Of a stretch of 64,000 bases of DNA, positions 1 through 8,117 are shown piece after piece. The notes below the pieces were generated by a model. The model searched no databases. It was not told the DNA's origin and saw only the letters and a program-made list of their open reading frames with translations. The position numbers and the translations under genes were made by a program. Each line of letters begins with the position of its first letter. The stretch's first letter is position 1. Source of the DNA: a virus; the IMG/VR virus record IMGVR_UViG_3300036770_003738, positions 1-64,000 of that record; one strand, given 5' to 3'.

Positions 1-781
1 CCTGGCTTGGCTTAATGGAACCGTCGTTAATTTTAGTTCTAATGTCGTTGGGCTTCATGCCGCCTTGATATATCGGCATGCCTGGAGTACTCACTCCATA
101 TACTGAACTAGGGGTTTCTCTCTGGCTTGAGCTACGAATAGTTCCACGTTCAAGATCGTTAATAAGCCCTTGTTGAAACAAGGTGCCAGCTACGTAGCTG
201 TGCACAGGTTTAGTCTGATTAAAGAATAACGGATCATTAAATGCTGATTCGTTGTTGACGTTAATTTCTGTCACTGGCAAGCGAGCTGCATTAGCAAAAT
301 ACTCTTGTTGGTTTTTGTTATTGCCAACATCGTATCTGCTTGACGATGCTATACCAGGTAACATGCTTCCTAGACCTTGCTCAGGAACGGTTCCAATATA
401 ATATCCTTGGCTACGATCTCCATTGACAAATATGCAGATAACCTTGACTCCCAGGTCCGGTGGCGTGAACCACATGCCATAACTGTTTTGATTTCCAGGG
501 TAGGCGCCAACTTCTTGGTTAGTGCCCGACGCATTAGACGCCGGAGTATACCCACCAAACTGCTGCATATAACTTACCGTAGTCCATTTGGTATCATCAT
601 CTTCAGCTGACTCACCGCCGTCGGCAAATGCTTCAATGTAAACTTGCAGACGGCCAGATCGAGTTGGGTCTACGTTAGACTTTACAATGCCGGTAAACGG
701 CCCAAACTCCGCAGGTACGCCGCCACGATCCTGTTTGTAATTACTGGGACGGCCTCTACTGCGTTCTACGTTTTCTGCCAT
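1..781 (-). CDS. 5: gp5-like baseplate hub / tail lysozyme protein, N-terminal part (cut by window edge)
   Basis: Start ATG at 781 (minus), preceded by AAGGA; the reading frame is open to base 1, so the C-terminus is missing. About 260 residues are visible. Residues 25-135 look like the OB-fold domain of T4 gp5-type hub proteins: a FTGIVKSNVDPTRSGRLQVY strand, then WTTVSYM and GMWFTPPDLGVKVICIFVNG, the usual pattern of phage and VgrG-type spike bases. In T4, gp5 forms the central spike under gp27 and carries a lysozyme domain. No lysozyme motif is visible in the part present, so enzymatic activity cannot be judged. It is the fourth gene of a minus-strand baseplate operon, 9 bases after the 998-aa structural gene. 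Confidence 0.75.
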   Translation of the reverse strand, partial: MAENVERSRGRPSNYKQDRGGVPAEFGPFTGIVKSNVDPTRSGRLQVYIEAFADGGESAEDDDTKWTTVSYMQQFGGYTPASNASGTNQEVGAYPGNQNSYGMWFTPPDLGVKVICIFVNGDRSQGYYIGTVPEQGLGSMLPGIASSSRYDVGNNKNQQEYFANAARLPVTEINVNNESAFNDPLFFNQTKPVHSYVAGTLFQQGLINDLERGTIRSSSQRETPSSVYGVSTPGMPIYQGGMKPNDIRTKINDGSIKPSQ

Positions 782-790
782 GTTTTATCC

Positions 791-3787
791 TTAATAATCT
801 CTTGTGATTTTTTGCGGGTTGCGTTGGCTATTTGACAACTGTTCAATTTGCTGTGCAGTTAGTCTAGTGTTGGTACCAGCTGCCGGAGGACTTGATCCGA
901 AGTCAGTAGCTACTGCTAATCCATTACTACTTACTGGACTACCGCCAGCAGTGGCCGCAAAACTGGTTCTGGCCATCTGAAGGGCTGCGTCTGGCGTTTG
1001 TCCACTGCGTCTTGCAGTAATATATGCCTGACTAGATTGCAATTGGGCAAGTGTCGGATCTGGAAAACTAGTAGGTGGGTTCAATATTTGTTGAACACCT
1101 TGTGCCAAGCTGCTAGTAGGTTGGGCTCCAGTGACACTAGTGGTTGCATTACGAGCTCGTTCAGCTAACAACTGAAGCTGACCATTACCACGGCCGGCGC
1201 CTGCAGTTGAATTTAGATTAACACCTGTTCTTGCAGCAACACCTGCTGATATATTGGGATCTCTAACAGGCTGCAAGTTGGTTGCTGCTGCTGCAGAGGT
1301 TGCGTTTCCTGTAACCGAGTTGCTACCATCTGGCTTGGGAAAGAAATACAAACTGCCGTTAATAGTCTGCTCAAACTTACCTTGTCTAAATTCGCTAGTG
1401 ACTTTGGTTGCTTGGTAAACATTACTTTGCAAAGGCTTTCGTTCACCATATTTGGCCTGCGTCTTTGAGTAGGGATCTGCTAATCCTGTGGATAGTAAAT
1501 AATCTTCTGGTCGCTGCCACGCAATTTCAAATAGAACTTGGCTGCTATCAAAATCAATTGTGCCGTCAGGCAAGAATCCTGGGGTCGCATTGTTTCCAGT
1601 AAATGTTTCGTTTGTAATTGGTCTAAACAAACTACCTTGTTGTATCCAAGCAGGATCTCCAATAATTTTTAATTTAGCAGTGTGTAGATCTCCGGGGCTG
1701 TACAAATACTCTGCTGCATTGCTACCAACTTCGTTGCTTTTACCCGGGCCGCCAGCGCCACTCTCAGTACTACGAGCAGCATAGACATACTTGGGAATGT
1801 CTCTCATGCTAGAAGTGTATTTTTCTCTAATTTGTTGTGATGCACTGTCTTCAGGAGTACTTCCACTAACAGTTACGTTATACAAACTGTTAAATTGTGC
1901 TTGATAATCAAGTACTGAATTATTTTGCCCAGTGAACCAGTAGTTGTACTGTTTGTGTAATCCTGGAAATTGGGTTGTTGGAAAATACTTGCTGTCAAAA
2001 TTAGCAACACGATACGGAGTTACTGTGTATTTGATTTTATAAGCATAATCATTTCTCAAAGGATCTATCTTGTCACCTATCTGTGTGGCGCTCATGGTGA
2101 TTGTGAACCAGCGCATGGGTTTGTTTCTTGCTTCTGGATTGGGCACTTGACTGCCATCAGCATTGGTTATAATCAAACTTTGATTGTAAATGTAGCTAGA
2201 GTTTCTAACTGCCAATTCAATTGCTTGTATAATTTGTTGTCCAGCAGTAATTGCCATGCTACGCTGGGCATTATCTGTAAATTGTCTTCCAGGATCTAGT
2301 GCCTGGCCGCCAGCTACAGTAGCCGGAGGCGCTTGTGGTGTTCCTTTTTTGTCAACTTTTTTATTGTCACTAAGAACAATAGTAGCTTGCTCAATATCGA
2401 TTGCACGTTCACCTAATGAACCATTTGCAAACTCAAGTTCATATTCGTCGGCTATACTATAAATTCCACGACGCACCAAGTCTTGCTGGAATTCGTTCAT
2501 GGCCCCCATTAAACCACCAGTAATAGTTTTCTTGTCTGTTGGTGCAGCATTAGCTTTTTGCGGAGCCGGTGTATTATTAAATGCTGCACCACTAAGTGGT
2601 CCTGAGTTTGAAGTAGTTGTAGCAGCTCCTGGTGCAGCCGCAGAAGTTGTTGCGCCTGCTTTGGGATTACCTTTGAGGACTTTGCCTACAGTTGCTGCAG
2701 TTAATTCTATATCGTAAGGAATTGTTCCTCGAGCAGTTGAACTAGCAATCAATTGTCCCACTGGCGCACATTCAAAATCGTAACTAACTAATTTACTGCC
2801 CACGCCCCAGTTAATTTTTTTAATTAAAAACGGTATGAATTTTTCAACTACCGCCGATGGATTACTTGCACTTTCGCCGTTAGTTGATGTGCCTGGGGTA
2901 ATCAGGTTGCCTGCTTCGTCGTACCCAAAAAATCTTATCACCATAAGGTACGTAGCGGCACTATAATTCACTGCGCCTGTTGCATCCTTAGGTGCTATAT
3001 CTTTAACTGCGCTATACAATCTATCAATTAAACTGATACCCATTGGCTCAATTACTGTAAATTTAAGATTGGTGACCATGTGCGCTGCACCAGTTTGTTT
3101 GCCCGGTAATGCGTTTTCAATAGTGATAGTGTCAATATAAAAATCGTAGTCAAAAAATGGATTTCGTCCAGCATCGGCACCAGTTACTGGCCCTACTGAC
3201 GGAGTAGCAGCCGAAGCTCCTTGCACTCCTCCAACATTGTTTGCAGCGCCACCGCTTTGAAACAATAACTGATAACCATTAACAGTTTTTTTCTTGCTGT
3301 TAAGCAATTGTTCGTACTGAGTAGGAGACATCAAATACACAGACGCTTGATAAGTGTAACTGGAAAACTTATCTAGCACGTTGGCTTGCGGTTTAACTTT
3401 AACCGCAGAATTAAATTCTGCATTGACATTAGTTTGTGTTGCTGTTGTTGAATTGTCTGCTGCATCAGCGCTAGCAGCGCCAATTCCTGCAGTAAGTTGT
3501 GCCTTTCCTCCAGCGTTAACTATACTGCTGTCAATGGCTCCGGGAATTTTAATTGGTTGACCAGAAAGAATTTGCGGAGTAGTGGCCTGACTTTGTGATA
3601 TTGTTAGTACTGCTGGGTTGGTGTTTGTATCAGCATTAGTTTCTGTCGTAGCTGTTGGCTGGGCATTGGTAGGAGGTGTAACTGCTGGTACCACAATTAT
3701 TCTGCCATTAGGCCCAATCTCTTGCACCGGAGGTTTAGTAAGGCCCTGCGGGCCGTCTGCTTGAACAGTTTGACTGGCTGTTGCCAT
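791..3787 (-). CDS. large baseplate/tail structural protein (998 aa)
   Basis: ATG at 3787 is preceded by AGGATT and starts 1 base after the gp53-like gene stops. The first ~130 residues are Ala/Thr/Asn-rich and look disordered. Residues ~140-370 form a hub-like domain (SSYTYQASVYLMSPTQYEQL, later VIRFFGYDEAGN and a Gly-Ser strand before a SYDFECAPV strand), resembling hub/tube-type proteins of myoviruses. The C-terminal 170 residues are again low complexity. Sitting between gp53-like and gp5-like genes, it is most likely a baseplate component. It could correspond to a gp27-type hub or to the very large baseplate proteins of aquatic T4-like phages. I cannot decide between these from sequence alone. 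Confidence 0.6.
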   Translation of the reverse strand: MATASQTVQADGPQGLTKPPVQEIGPNGRIIVVPAVTPPTNAQPTATTETNADTNTNPAVLTISQSQATTPQILSGQPIKIPGAIDSSIVNAGGKAQLTAGIGAASADAADNSTTATQTNVNAEFNSAVKVKPQANVLDKFSSYTYQASVYLMSPTQYEQLLNSKKKTVNGYQLLFQSGGAANNVGGVQGASAATPSVGPVTGADAGRNPFFDYDFYIDTITIENALPGKQTGAAHMVTNLKFTVIEPMGISLIDRLYSAVKDIAPKDATGAVNYSAATYLMVIRFFGYDEAGNLITPGTSTNGESASNPSAVVEKFIPFLIKKINWGVGSKLVSYDFECAPVGQLIASSTARGTIPYDIELTAATVGKVLKGNPKAGATTSAAAPGAATTTSNSGPLSGAAFNNTPAPQKANAAPTDKKTITGGLMGAMNEFQQDLVRRGIYSIADEYELEFANGSLGERAIDIEQATIVLSDNKKVDKKGTPQAPPATVAGGQALDPGRQFTDNAQRSMAITAGQQIIQAIELAVRNSSYIYNQSLIITNADGSQVPNPEARNKPMRWFTITMSATQIGDKIDPLRNDYAYKIKYTVTPYRVANFDSKYFPTTQFPGLHKQYNYWFTGQNNSVLDYQAQFNSLYNVTVSGSTPEDSASQQIREKYTSSMRDIPKYVYAARSTESGAGGPGKSNEVGSNAAEYLYSPGDLHTAKLKIIGDPAWIQQGSLFRPITNETFTGNNATPGFLPDGTIDFDSSQVLFEIAWQRPEDYLLSTGLADPYSKTQAKYGERKPLQSNVYQATKVTSEFRQGKFEQTINGSLYFFPKPDGSNSVTGNATSAAAATNLQPVRDPNISAGVAARTGVNLNSTAGAGRGNGQLQLLAERARNATTSVTGAQPTSSLAQGVQQILNPPTSFPDPTLAQLQSSQAYITARRSGQTPDAALQMARTSFAATAGGSPVSSNGLAVATDFGSSPPAAGTNTRLTAQQIEQLSNSQRNPQKITRDY

Positions 3788-3788
3788 G

Positions 3789-4088
3789 TTAGAATCCTAG
3801 TGCTGATCGCAGCGTAGTAATTTTAGGCAAATAAATCGTAGTGTTGGCTACAAAATCCATTGGCGGTCTTGTTAGTGTATTAGGATTTCGTTGATAAAAT
3901 ACCCACCATAAACTACCTGTACCGTACAAGTCAAACGCCAAAAGGTCGGGTCTATTTTGATAAGTCAAATTGATAGTAAATTGCAAATCGTCATCTTCTT
4001 TGGGTATAGGTCGATTTACCATGCTATCTAAATAGAATTGGTTAAACGGGGTAGAGTAATACGGACTAGTTGCATCGTAAGAAGCCAT
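3789..4088 (-). CDS. 53: gp53-like / LysM-like baseplate wedge protein
   Basis: A 99-aa protein whose core NRPDLLAFDLYGTGSLWWVF, followed by RNPN and an aliphatic strand ending FVANTTIYLPK, matches the LysM-like fold of T4 gp53-type wedge proteins: a helix with a D-L-Y-G turn, then W-W-V, then a final strand with I-Y-L-P. T4 gp53 binds the wedge and helps dimerise neighbouring wedges; it is about twice as long, so this is a minimal version. The ATG at 4088 overlaps the last base of the preceding 388-aa gene (TAATG), implying translational coupling. Confidence 0.65.
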   Translation of the reverse strand: MASYDATSPYYSTPFNQFYLDSMVNRPIPKEDDDLQFTINLTYQNRPDLLAFDLYGTGSLWWVFYQRNPNTLTRPPMDFVANTTIYLPKITTLRSALGF

Positions 4089-5254
4089 TACCAGAATCCT
4101 CCTTGAATTAATTTGCCATTAGCAAAGTCTTTTAAGCTAAACTGTTTACTAATCTGATCACGAGTTTGCATCGGCAGTAACGTTACGTTGATTTCGATCT
4201 TGGTAGGCACATATGTAGCTCGGGCAGTGTTGGTTACACTATTAGTGATAGGCCCTGGCGTAGGTTTTTTTGTCAGAGCGCCAAATGGAACTCCTAGAGC
4301 TTCTAGTATGGCTTGTCGAGCAGTCTGACCGCTAAATGCTGTTGGCGAGCTGAGAGCAGCATCTCGTCTATTCAGTAGATCTGTACCGTAGTTATTAGGG
4401 TTGTTTGCTCGAATATAATCAACATCGCTTGGTAGACTGTAACTGAAATTAGTAATCACGCACGGATGGCCAGCAAATTGATAATCACCGTAGCCTGTCA
4501 GATACACAATCGGCGGCGGTGCGCCACGTTGATCATCTTTGCCATAAAACATTTTGGTCGCAGATCTAAAAAACTGAATTACTGCCAGCATGTATTCAGC
4601 TTCATTAGTATCTTGCGCAGTGAATGTGCCACGAATGTTGATGTCATTCACTGCACTATTTTTATAGTATGCTCCGCGATAGTTAGAATGTGTAAGATCG
4701 TATTTTTCGTAGTTGGCAACATAACTAGTTTCAATACTGGGTGTGTAAGGGAACACTACACCATCGGTTGCTTTTAGTCGGCCTAAAATTCCTGGGGCAG
4801 GATCATTGTACAAATATGTTGCACTAGCAGCAAGACTAATTCTCACTCGCCAGTCTTGATTGCCCGGTTGCTTGTATCTTGCTTGTAATGTTGCCTGCTG
4901 TGTTGTATTAAACTTAGCTGCTTTTTCTACAGCAGCAGCAGCCGCATCCGGATCTATTTCGTTGTATGCTGCCTCGGCTGCTGCACGAGACTCTTCTTCT
5001 AACGCTTTGACTGCAGGATCGTCGTCGATGTTAACTGGATCAGGACTATATGTGTTAGGTTCACTAAAATTGTAATCTACTACATTTCCGTCCACAGATA
5101 TTTGCTGTGCTTGTAGCTCAGCCTGTTGTTCACTTAATCCAGTTATCAGCACATTTCCTGAGTCAAGATCATACACTGCCCAGCTTTCAGTTTCTGGATC
5201 CCACTGTGCGATGACATTATCTGGTACTGCGCCCGGTCCGTAGGTTATTGCCAT
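4088..5254 (-). CDS. baseplate tail-tube-cap-like protein (gp48/gp54-type fold suspected)
   Basis: First gene of the minus-strand baseplate operon; ATG at 5254 has an upstream AGGAAC and a late promoter at 5275-5282. Residues 1-130 are acidic and Ala/Glu-rich. From residue ~135 a tube-like domain is seen (WRVRISLAASATYLY ... FTAQDTNEAEYMLAVIQFFR ... CVITNFSYSLPSDVDYIRA) ending with a long strand IEINVTLLPMQTRDQISKQF. The pattern 'rigid-body strand, large helix with FFRSATKMFYG, then I-T-N-F-S-Y-S-L-P' resembles tube proteins and the tube-cap/initiator proteins gp48 and gp54. The gp54-like paralogue is the gene at 57327. The exact T4 equivalent is not certain. Confidence 0.5.
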   Translation of the reverse strand: MAITYGPGAVPDNVIAQWDPETESWAVYDLDSGNVLITGLSEQQAELQAQQISVDGNVVDYNFSEPNTYSPDPVNIDDDPAVKALEEESRAAAEAAYNEIDPDAAAAAVEKAAKFNTTQQATLQARYKQPGNQDWRVRISLAASATYLYNDPAPGILGRLKATDGVVFPYTPSIETSYVANYEKYDLTHSNYRGAYYKNSAVNDINIRGTFTAQDTNEAEYMLAVIQFFRSATKMFYGKDDQRGAPPPIVYLTGYGDYQFAGHPCVITNFSYSLPSDVDYIRANNPNNYGTDLLNRRDAALSSPTAFSGQTARQAILEALGVPFGALTKKPTPGPITNSVTNTARATYVPTKIEINVTLLPMQTRDQISKQFSLKDFANGKLIQGGFW

Positions 5255-5274
5255 TTTTTATTGTTCCTATATCT

Positions 5275-5282
5275 TATTTACC
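5275..5282 (-). promoter_or_regulatory. late promoter GGTAAATA
   Basis: On the minus strand GGTAAATA lies 20 bases before the ATG of the 388-aa baseplate gene, leaving room for an AGGAAC ribosome-binding site. This is the T4 late core TAAATA with GG instead of TA in front. Confidence 0.6.
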
Positions 5283-5313
5283 CAAATTTTTAACGGCTAA
5301 GTTTAAGAAAAGG

Positions 5314-5341
5314 TTGACATCTGTAGTAAAAATGCTACAAT
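5314..5341 (+). promoter_or_regulatory. sigma70-type promoter for the gp55-gp47-gp46 operon
   Basis: TTGACA at 5314-5319 and TACAAT at 5336-5341, separated by 16 bases, with TGC directly before the -10 box (extended -10). The ATG of gp55 follows at 5370 after AGGAG. It fires away from the late promoter 31 bases to its left. Its consensus quality implies use by unmodified host RNA polymerase early in infection. Confidence 0.75.
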
Positions 5342-5369
5342 AAGTACATATTAGGAGACACAGTCACTT

Positions 5370-6290
5370 ATGACTTTAGCAACCAAACCTGCACCACGTG
5401 TAAACTATCTCAACAACAGAGATATTCTTAAAGAAATACATCTGAGCAAAAATACCTACTGCTGGTATCGTGATCGTGATCAAGATCATCAATATGATTT
5501 GATCTTACCGTCAGTGGACAAAATCAATCAGCGCACTATTGTAGAAGCACGTAAAAATCGTGCAGATCGTATCAAACGCGAAACAGGCGAAGTGATTGAT
5601 CAGAAAAAAATCCCTAACACAGATCTTGTGTTTCGTATCACTTGCTGGGACCATATTCCTATGGCGCCCAAAAAAATCACCAAGGCTGAAGCTAAGAAAC
5701 GCCGGCTTGAAGATATTTTGGACCTTGAGGATGTTACTGAAGATGATCCGCTAGCAGACTTAATCGAAGAGCCTGTATTAGATATGAACCATGTAAGGCT
5801 AAACTTCCCCCCGTTTGAACACTATCGAATCGACGACGAAAAACAACCGTTTATGGTGGGTCGCAGTCACTGGAAAGGCGACTTGGCTACAGGCGAGTTT
5901 TCCAGAGACCACGGCACAATGACTCGAAAACTAGCCATGATGTTTATGAAACTGTGCGAAAGATATGCCACAAGAAGCAACTGGCGTGGGTACACCTACA
6001 ACGAAGAAATGCGTGGACAAGCTCTACTACAGCTTAGTCAGATTGGTCTACAATTCGACGAGAGTAAGAGCCAAAACCCGTTTGCGTATTACACTGCTGC
6101 AATCACTAACAGCTTTACGCGGATTCTTAACATAGAAAAGAAAAATCAAAACATTCGAGATGACATTTTGGAGATCAACGGGCTCAATCCAAGTTGGACT
6201 CGGCAAAACTCCGGGAGCAAAAGCATGGCAGCCATGTCCGGTCCGGTTGTTAGCAGCCTCAACGATGTAGTACAATCACTAGATGAGTAA
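5370..6290 (+). CDS. 55: gp55-like late-transcription sigma factor
   Basis: Encodes 306 aa. The C-terminal half (residues ~185-260) carries the gp55 signature: CERYATRSNWRGYTYNEEMR, then a helix ending LSQIGLQFDESKSQNPFAYY, then ITNSFTRILNIEKKNQNIRD. This is the sigma region-2-like segment that recognises the T4 late -10 element TATAAATA together with core polymerase and the sliding clamp. T4 gp55 is about 185 aa; here an extra ~120 residues precede the sigma core, including an acidic/basic linker (LEDILDLEDVTEDDPLADLI) and an FPPFEHYRIDDEKQPF segment. The start is fixed by AGGAG 12 bases upstream. It overlaps gp47 by 8 bases. The many TAAATA late promoters in the window are its expected targets. 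Confidence 0.85.
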   Translation: MTLATKPAPRVNYLNNRDILKEIHLSKNTYCWYRDRDQDHQYDLILPSVDKINQRTIVEARKNRADRIKRETGEVIDQKKIPNTDLVFRITCWDHIPMAPKKITKAEAKKRRLEDILDLEDVTEDDPLADLIEEPVLDMNHVRLNFPPFEHYRIDDEKQPFMVGRSHWKGDLATGEFSRDHGTMTRKLAMMFMKLCERYATRSNWRGYTYNEEMRGQALLQLSQIGLQFDESKSQNPFAYYTAAITNSFTRILNIEKKNQNIRDDILEINGLNPSWTRQNSGSKSMAAMSGPVVSSLNDVVQSLDE

Positions 6291-7299
6291 TCTATTTCGA
6301 AAAGCAGCAATCTTCACTGACATTCACTTTGGACTCAAGTCAAACAGCCAACTTCACAACGAAGACTGTTTGGCTTTTGTAAAGTGGGCTACTGCCAAGG
6401 CCAAAGAAGAAGGCTGCGAAACTTGTTTGTTTTTGGGCGATTGGCACAACAACCGATCTACCCTGAACATCGTCACACTCAACTACAGCCTACAGGCCCT
6501 GGAGCATTTGAATGACAATTTTGAACGTGTGTATTTTATCCCTGGTAACCATGATTTATATTATCGCGATAAACGTGACATTCAAAGCGTGGAGTGGGCA
6601 AAGCACCTCCCTCGTATTCAAATCTGCAATGATTGGTTTAGCGACGGTAATGTCACTATTGCCCCTTGGCTATGTGGAGACGATCATAAGAAACTGGCCA
6701 AACTGAGTGGCCAGTACTTGTTTGGACACTTCGAATTGCCCGGATACCTGATGAACGCCATGGTGGAGATGCCCGATCATGGAGAAATTCAACGGGAAGA
6801 TTTAGCAGGATTTGAGCATGTATTCACCGGACACTTCCACAAGCGACAGACTAAAAAGAATATTACCTATATCGGTAATGCGTTCCCTCACAACTACGCA
6901 GACGCTGGTGACGACGAACGAGGTCTCACTGTGTTGGAATGGGGATCAGCGCCTGAGTTTCATGCTTGGCCTGCTCAACCAACGTACCGCGTCTTCGGGC
7001 TTGCAAATCTTATTGATAATGCACCATCTCTTCTCAAGCCCAAGATGCATGTTCGTGTAAATCTCGATATTGAAATCTCATACGAAGAAGCAGGGTTTAT
7101 CAAAGATAACTTTGTGGCTCAATATCAATTGAGAGAAATGGCTTTGATTCCCAACAAGACATCGGGGGTAAGTGAAGATCTTGCACCCGGAGATGTCAAG
7201 TTTGAGTCAGTAGATCAAATCGTGACAGACCAACTTACCAACATTGAGTCTGAGTTCTACGACAACAAACTCTTGCTAAAAATTTACCAAACTCTATGA
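6283..7299 (+). CDS. 47: gp47 recombination endonuclease subunit (SbcD/Mre11 type)
   Basis: 338 aa with all phosphoesterase motifs of the SbcD/Mre11 family in order: FTDIHFG (D-x-H) near residue 12, FLGDWHNN near 50, IPGNHD near 88, LFGHFE near 149 and FTGHFHKR near 178. Together these bind the two metal ions. In T4, gp47 with gp46 resects DNA ends for recombination-dependent replication. The start overlaps the gp55 stop by 8 bases and the stop overlaps the next ATG (ATGA), so the operon is translationally coupled. Length agrees with T4 gp47 (339 aa). Confidence 0.93.
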   Translation: MSNLFRKAAIFTDIHFGLKSNSQLHNEDCLAFVKWATAKAKEEGCETCLFLGDWHNNRSTLNIVTLNYSLQALEHLNDNFERVYFIPGNHDLYYRDKRDIQSVEWAKHLPRIQICNDWFSDGNVTIAPWLCGDDHKKLAKLSGQYLFGHFELPGYLMNAMVEMPDHGEIQREDLAGFEHVFTGHFHKRQTKKNITYIGNAFPHNYADAGDDERGLTVLEWGSAPEFHAWPAQPTYRVFGLANLIDNAPSLLKPKMHVRVNLDIEISYEEAGFIKDNFVAQYQLREMALIPNKTSGVSEDLAPGDVKFESVDQIVTDQLTNIESEFYDNKLLLKIYQTL

Positions 7300-8117
7300 T
7301 TTATTGTGTCTGGTATCCCAGCGGAGGATTTGGACACTTTGTTAATGCAATATTATCATTGTACGGAAATAATTTTGCAAGGCCTAACAAAGTATTGTCT
7401 TTTTCTAATACTGGAGATAGTCATGACCTAGATTTGGTGGTCCCTAAATATCTACATAATCAGTGGCCCATAAACTTCAATTTTTCCAGGTCTACAAATT
7501 ATTCTGTGTTGATTGACAACGGAATCAATGATGAGAGTATCAAATTCAAATCAGTGTTTCCCGAATCAACAGTTATTAAAATTTGCTACACAGATGTCAG
7601 TTGGCCAATTATTGCTCGTACCATGGTAGAAAAAGCAATGAGTAGCAAAATTGAAACTATATTAACTACCGACGCATGGCATGGCAACGAAGACTGGGTA
7701 CGAAGGGAAAAATATTTCTTGTATCTCAGAGATCATGAGTTAAGATCAGCGTGGCGCATTAATGATATCAGCGATCGTTCGATTTTTGTTGATCAAATGT
7801 GTCAGTACCAAACCATGTTTGATGCTGTTAATACTATCGCAGTTACTGAATCTTTTGAAAATGTCTGGAAACAGTGGAGAACTGCAAACGACGTGTATAT
7901 TTTGCCAGTAGAAATTGCTCAAAAAATTATCAGCTTTGTCAAAAACAAAACGTCTTTTGATCTAAGTCACATCACAGATGTATGGACACAATCAGTTGTG
8001 TATTATTTCATTCAACTGGAGTTTGGTATCGAAGTCCCACACAATGATTATTCAAACTGGTTTACAAATGTTGCTGATATTAATAAAATGTTAAGTAATC
8101 ACGGAGTTAGCACTTGA
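7296..8117 (+). CDS. unrecognised cargo protein inserted between gp47 and gp46 (possibly sulfotransferase-like)
   Basis: 273 aa of unknown function. The N-terminus MIYCVWYPSGGFGHFVNAIL shows a first strand followed by a glycine-rich P-loop-like turn and helix, distantly reminiscent of the 5'-phosphosulfate loop of sulfotransferases; a KYFLYLRDHELRSAWRIND segment follows. This is a hint, not an assignment. It is joined to gp47 by an ATGA overlap and to gp46 by a TTGA overlap, so it sits seamlessly inside an operon in which gp47 and gp46 are normally adjacent. Its codons look more A+T-rich than the flanking genes, consistent with later acquisition. Confidence 0.6.
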   Translation: MIYCVWYPSGGFGHFVNAILSLYGNNFARPNKVLSFSNTGDSHDLDLVVPKYLHNQWPINFNFSRSTNYSVLIDNGINDESIKFKSVFPESTVIKICYTDVSWPIIARTMVEKAMSSKIETILTTDAWHGNEDWVRREKYFLYLRDHELRSAWRINDISDRSIFVDQMCQYQTMFDAVNTIAVTESFENVWKQWRTANDVYILPVEIAQKIISFVKNKTSFDLSHITDVWTQSVVYYFIQLEFGIEVPHNDYSNWFTNVADINKMLSNHGVST

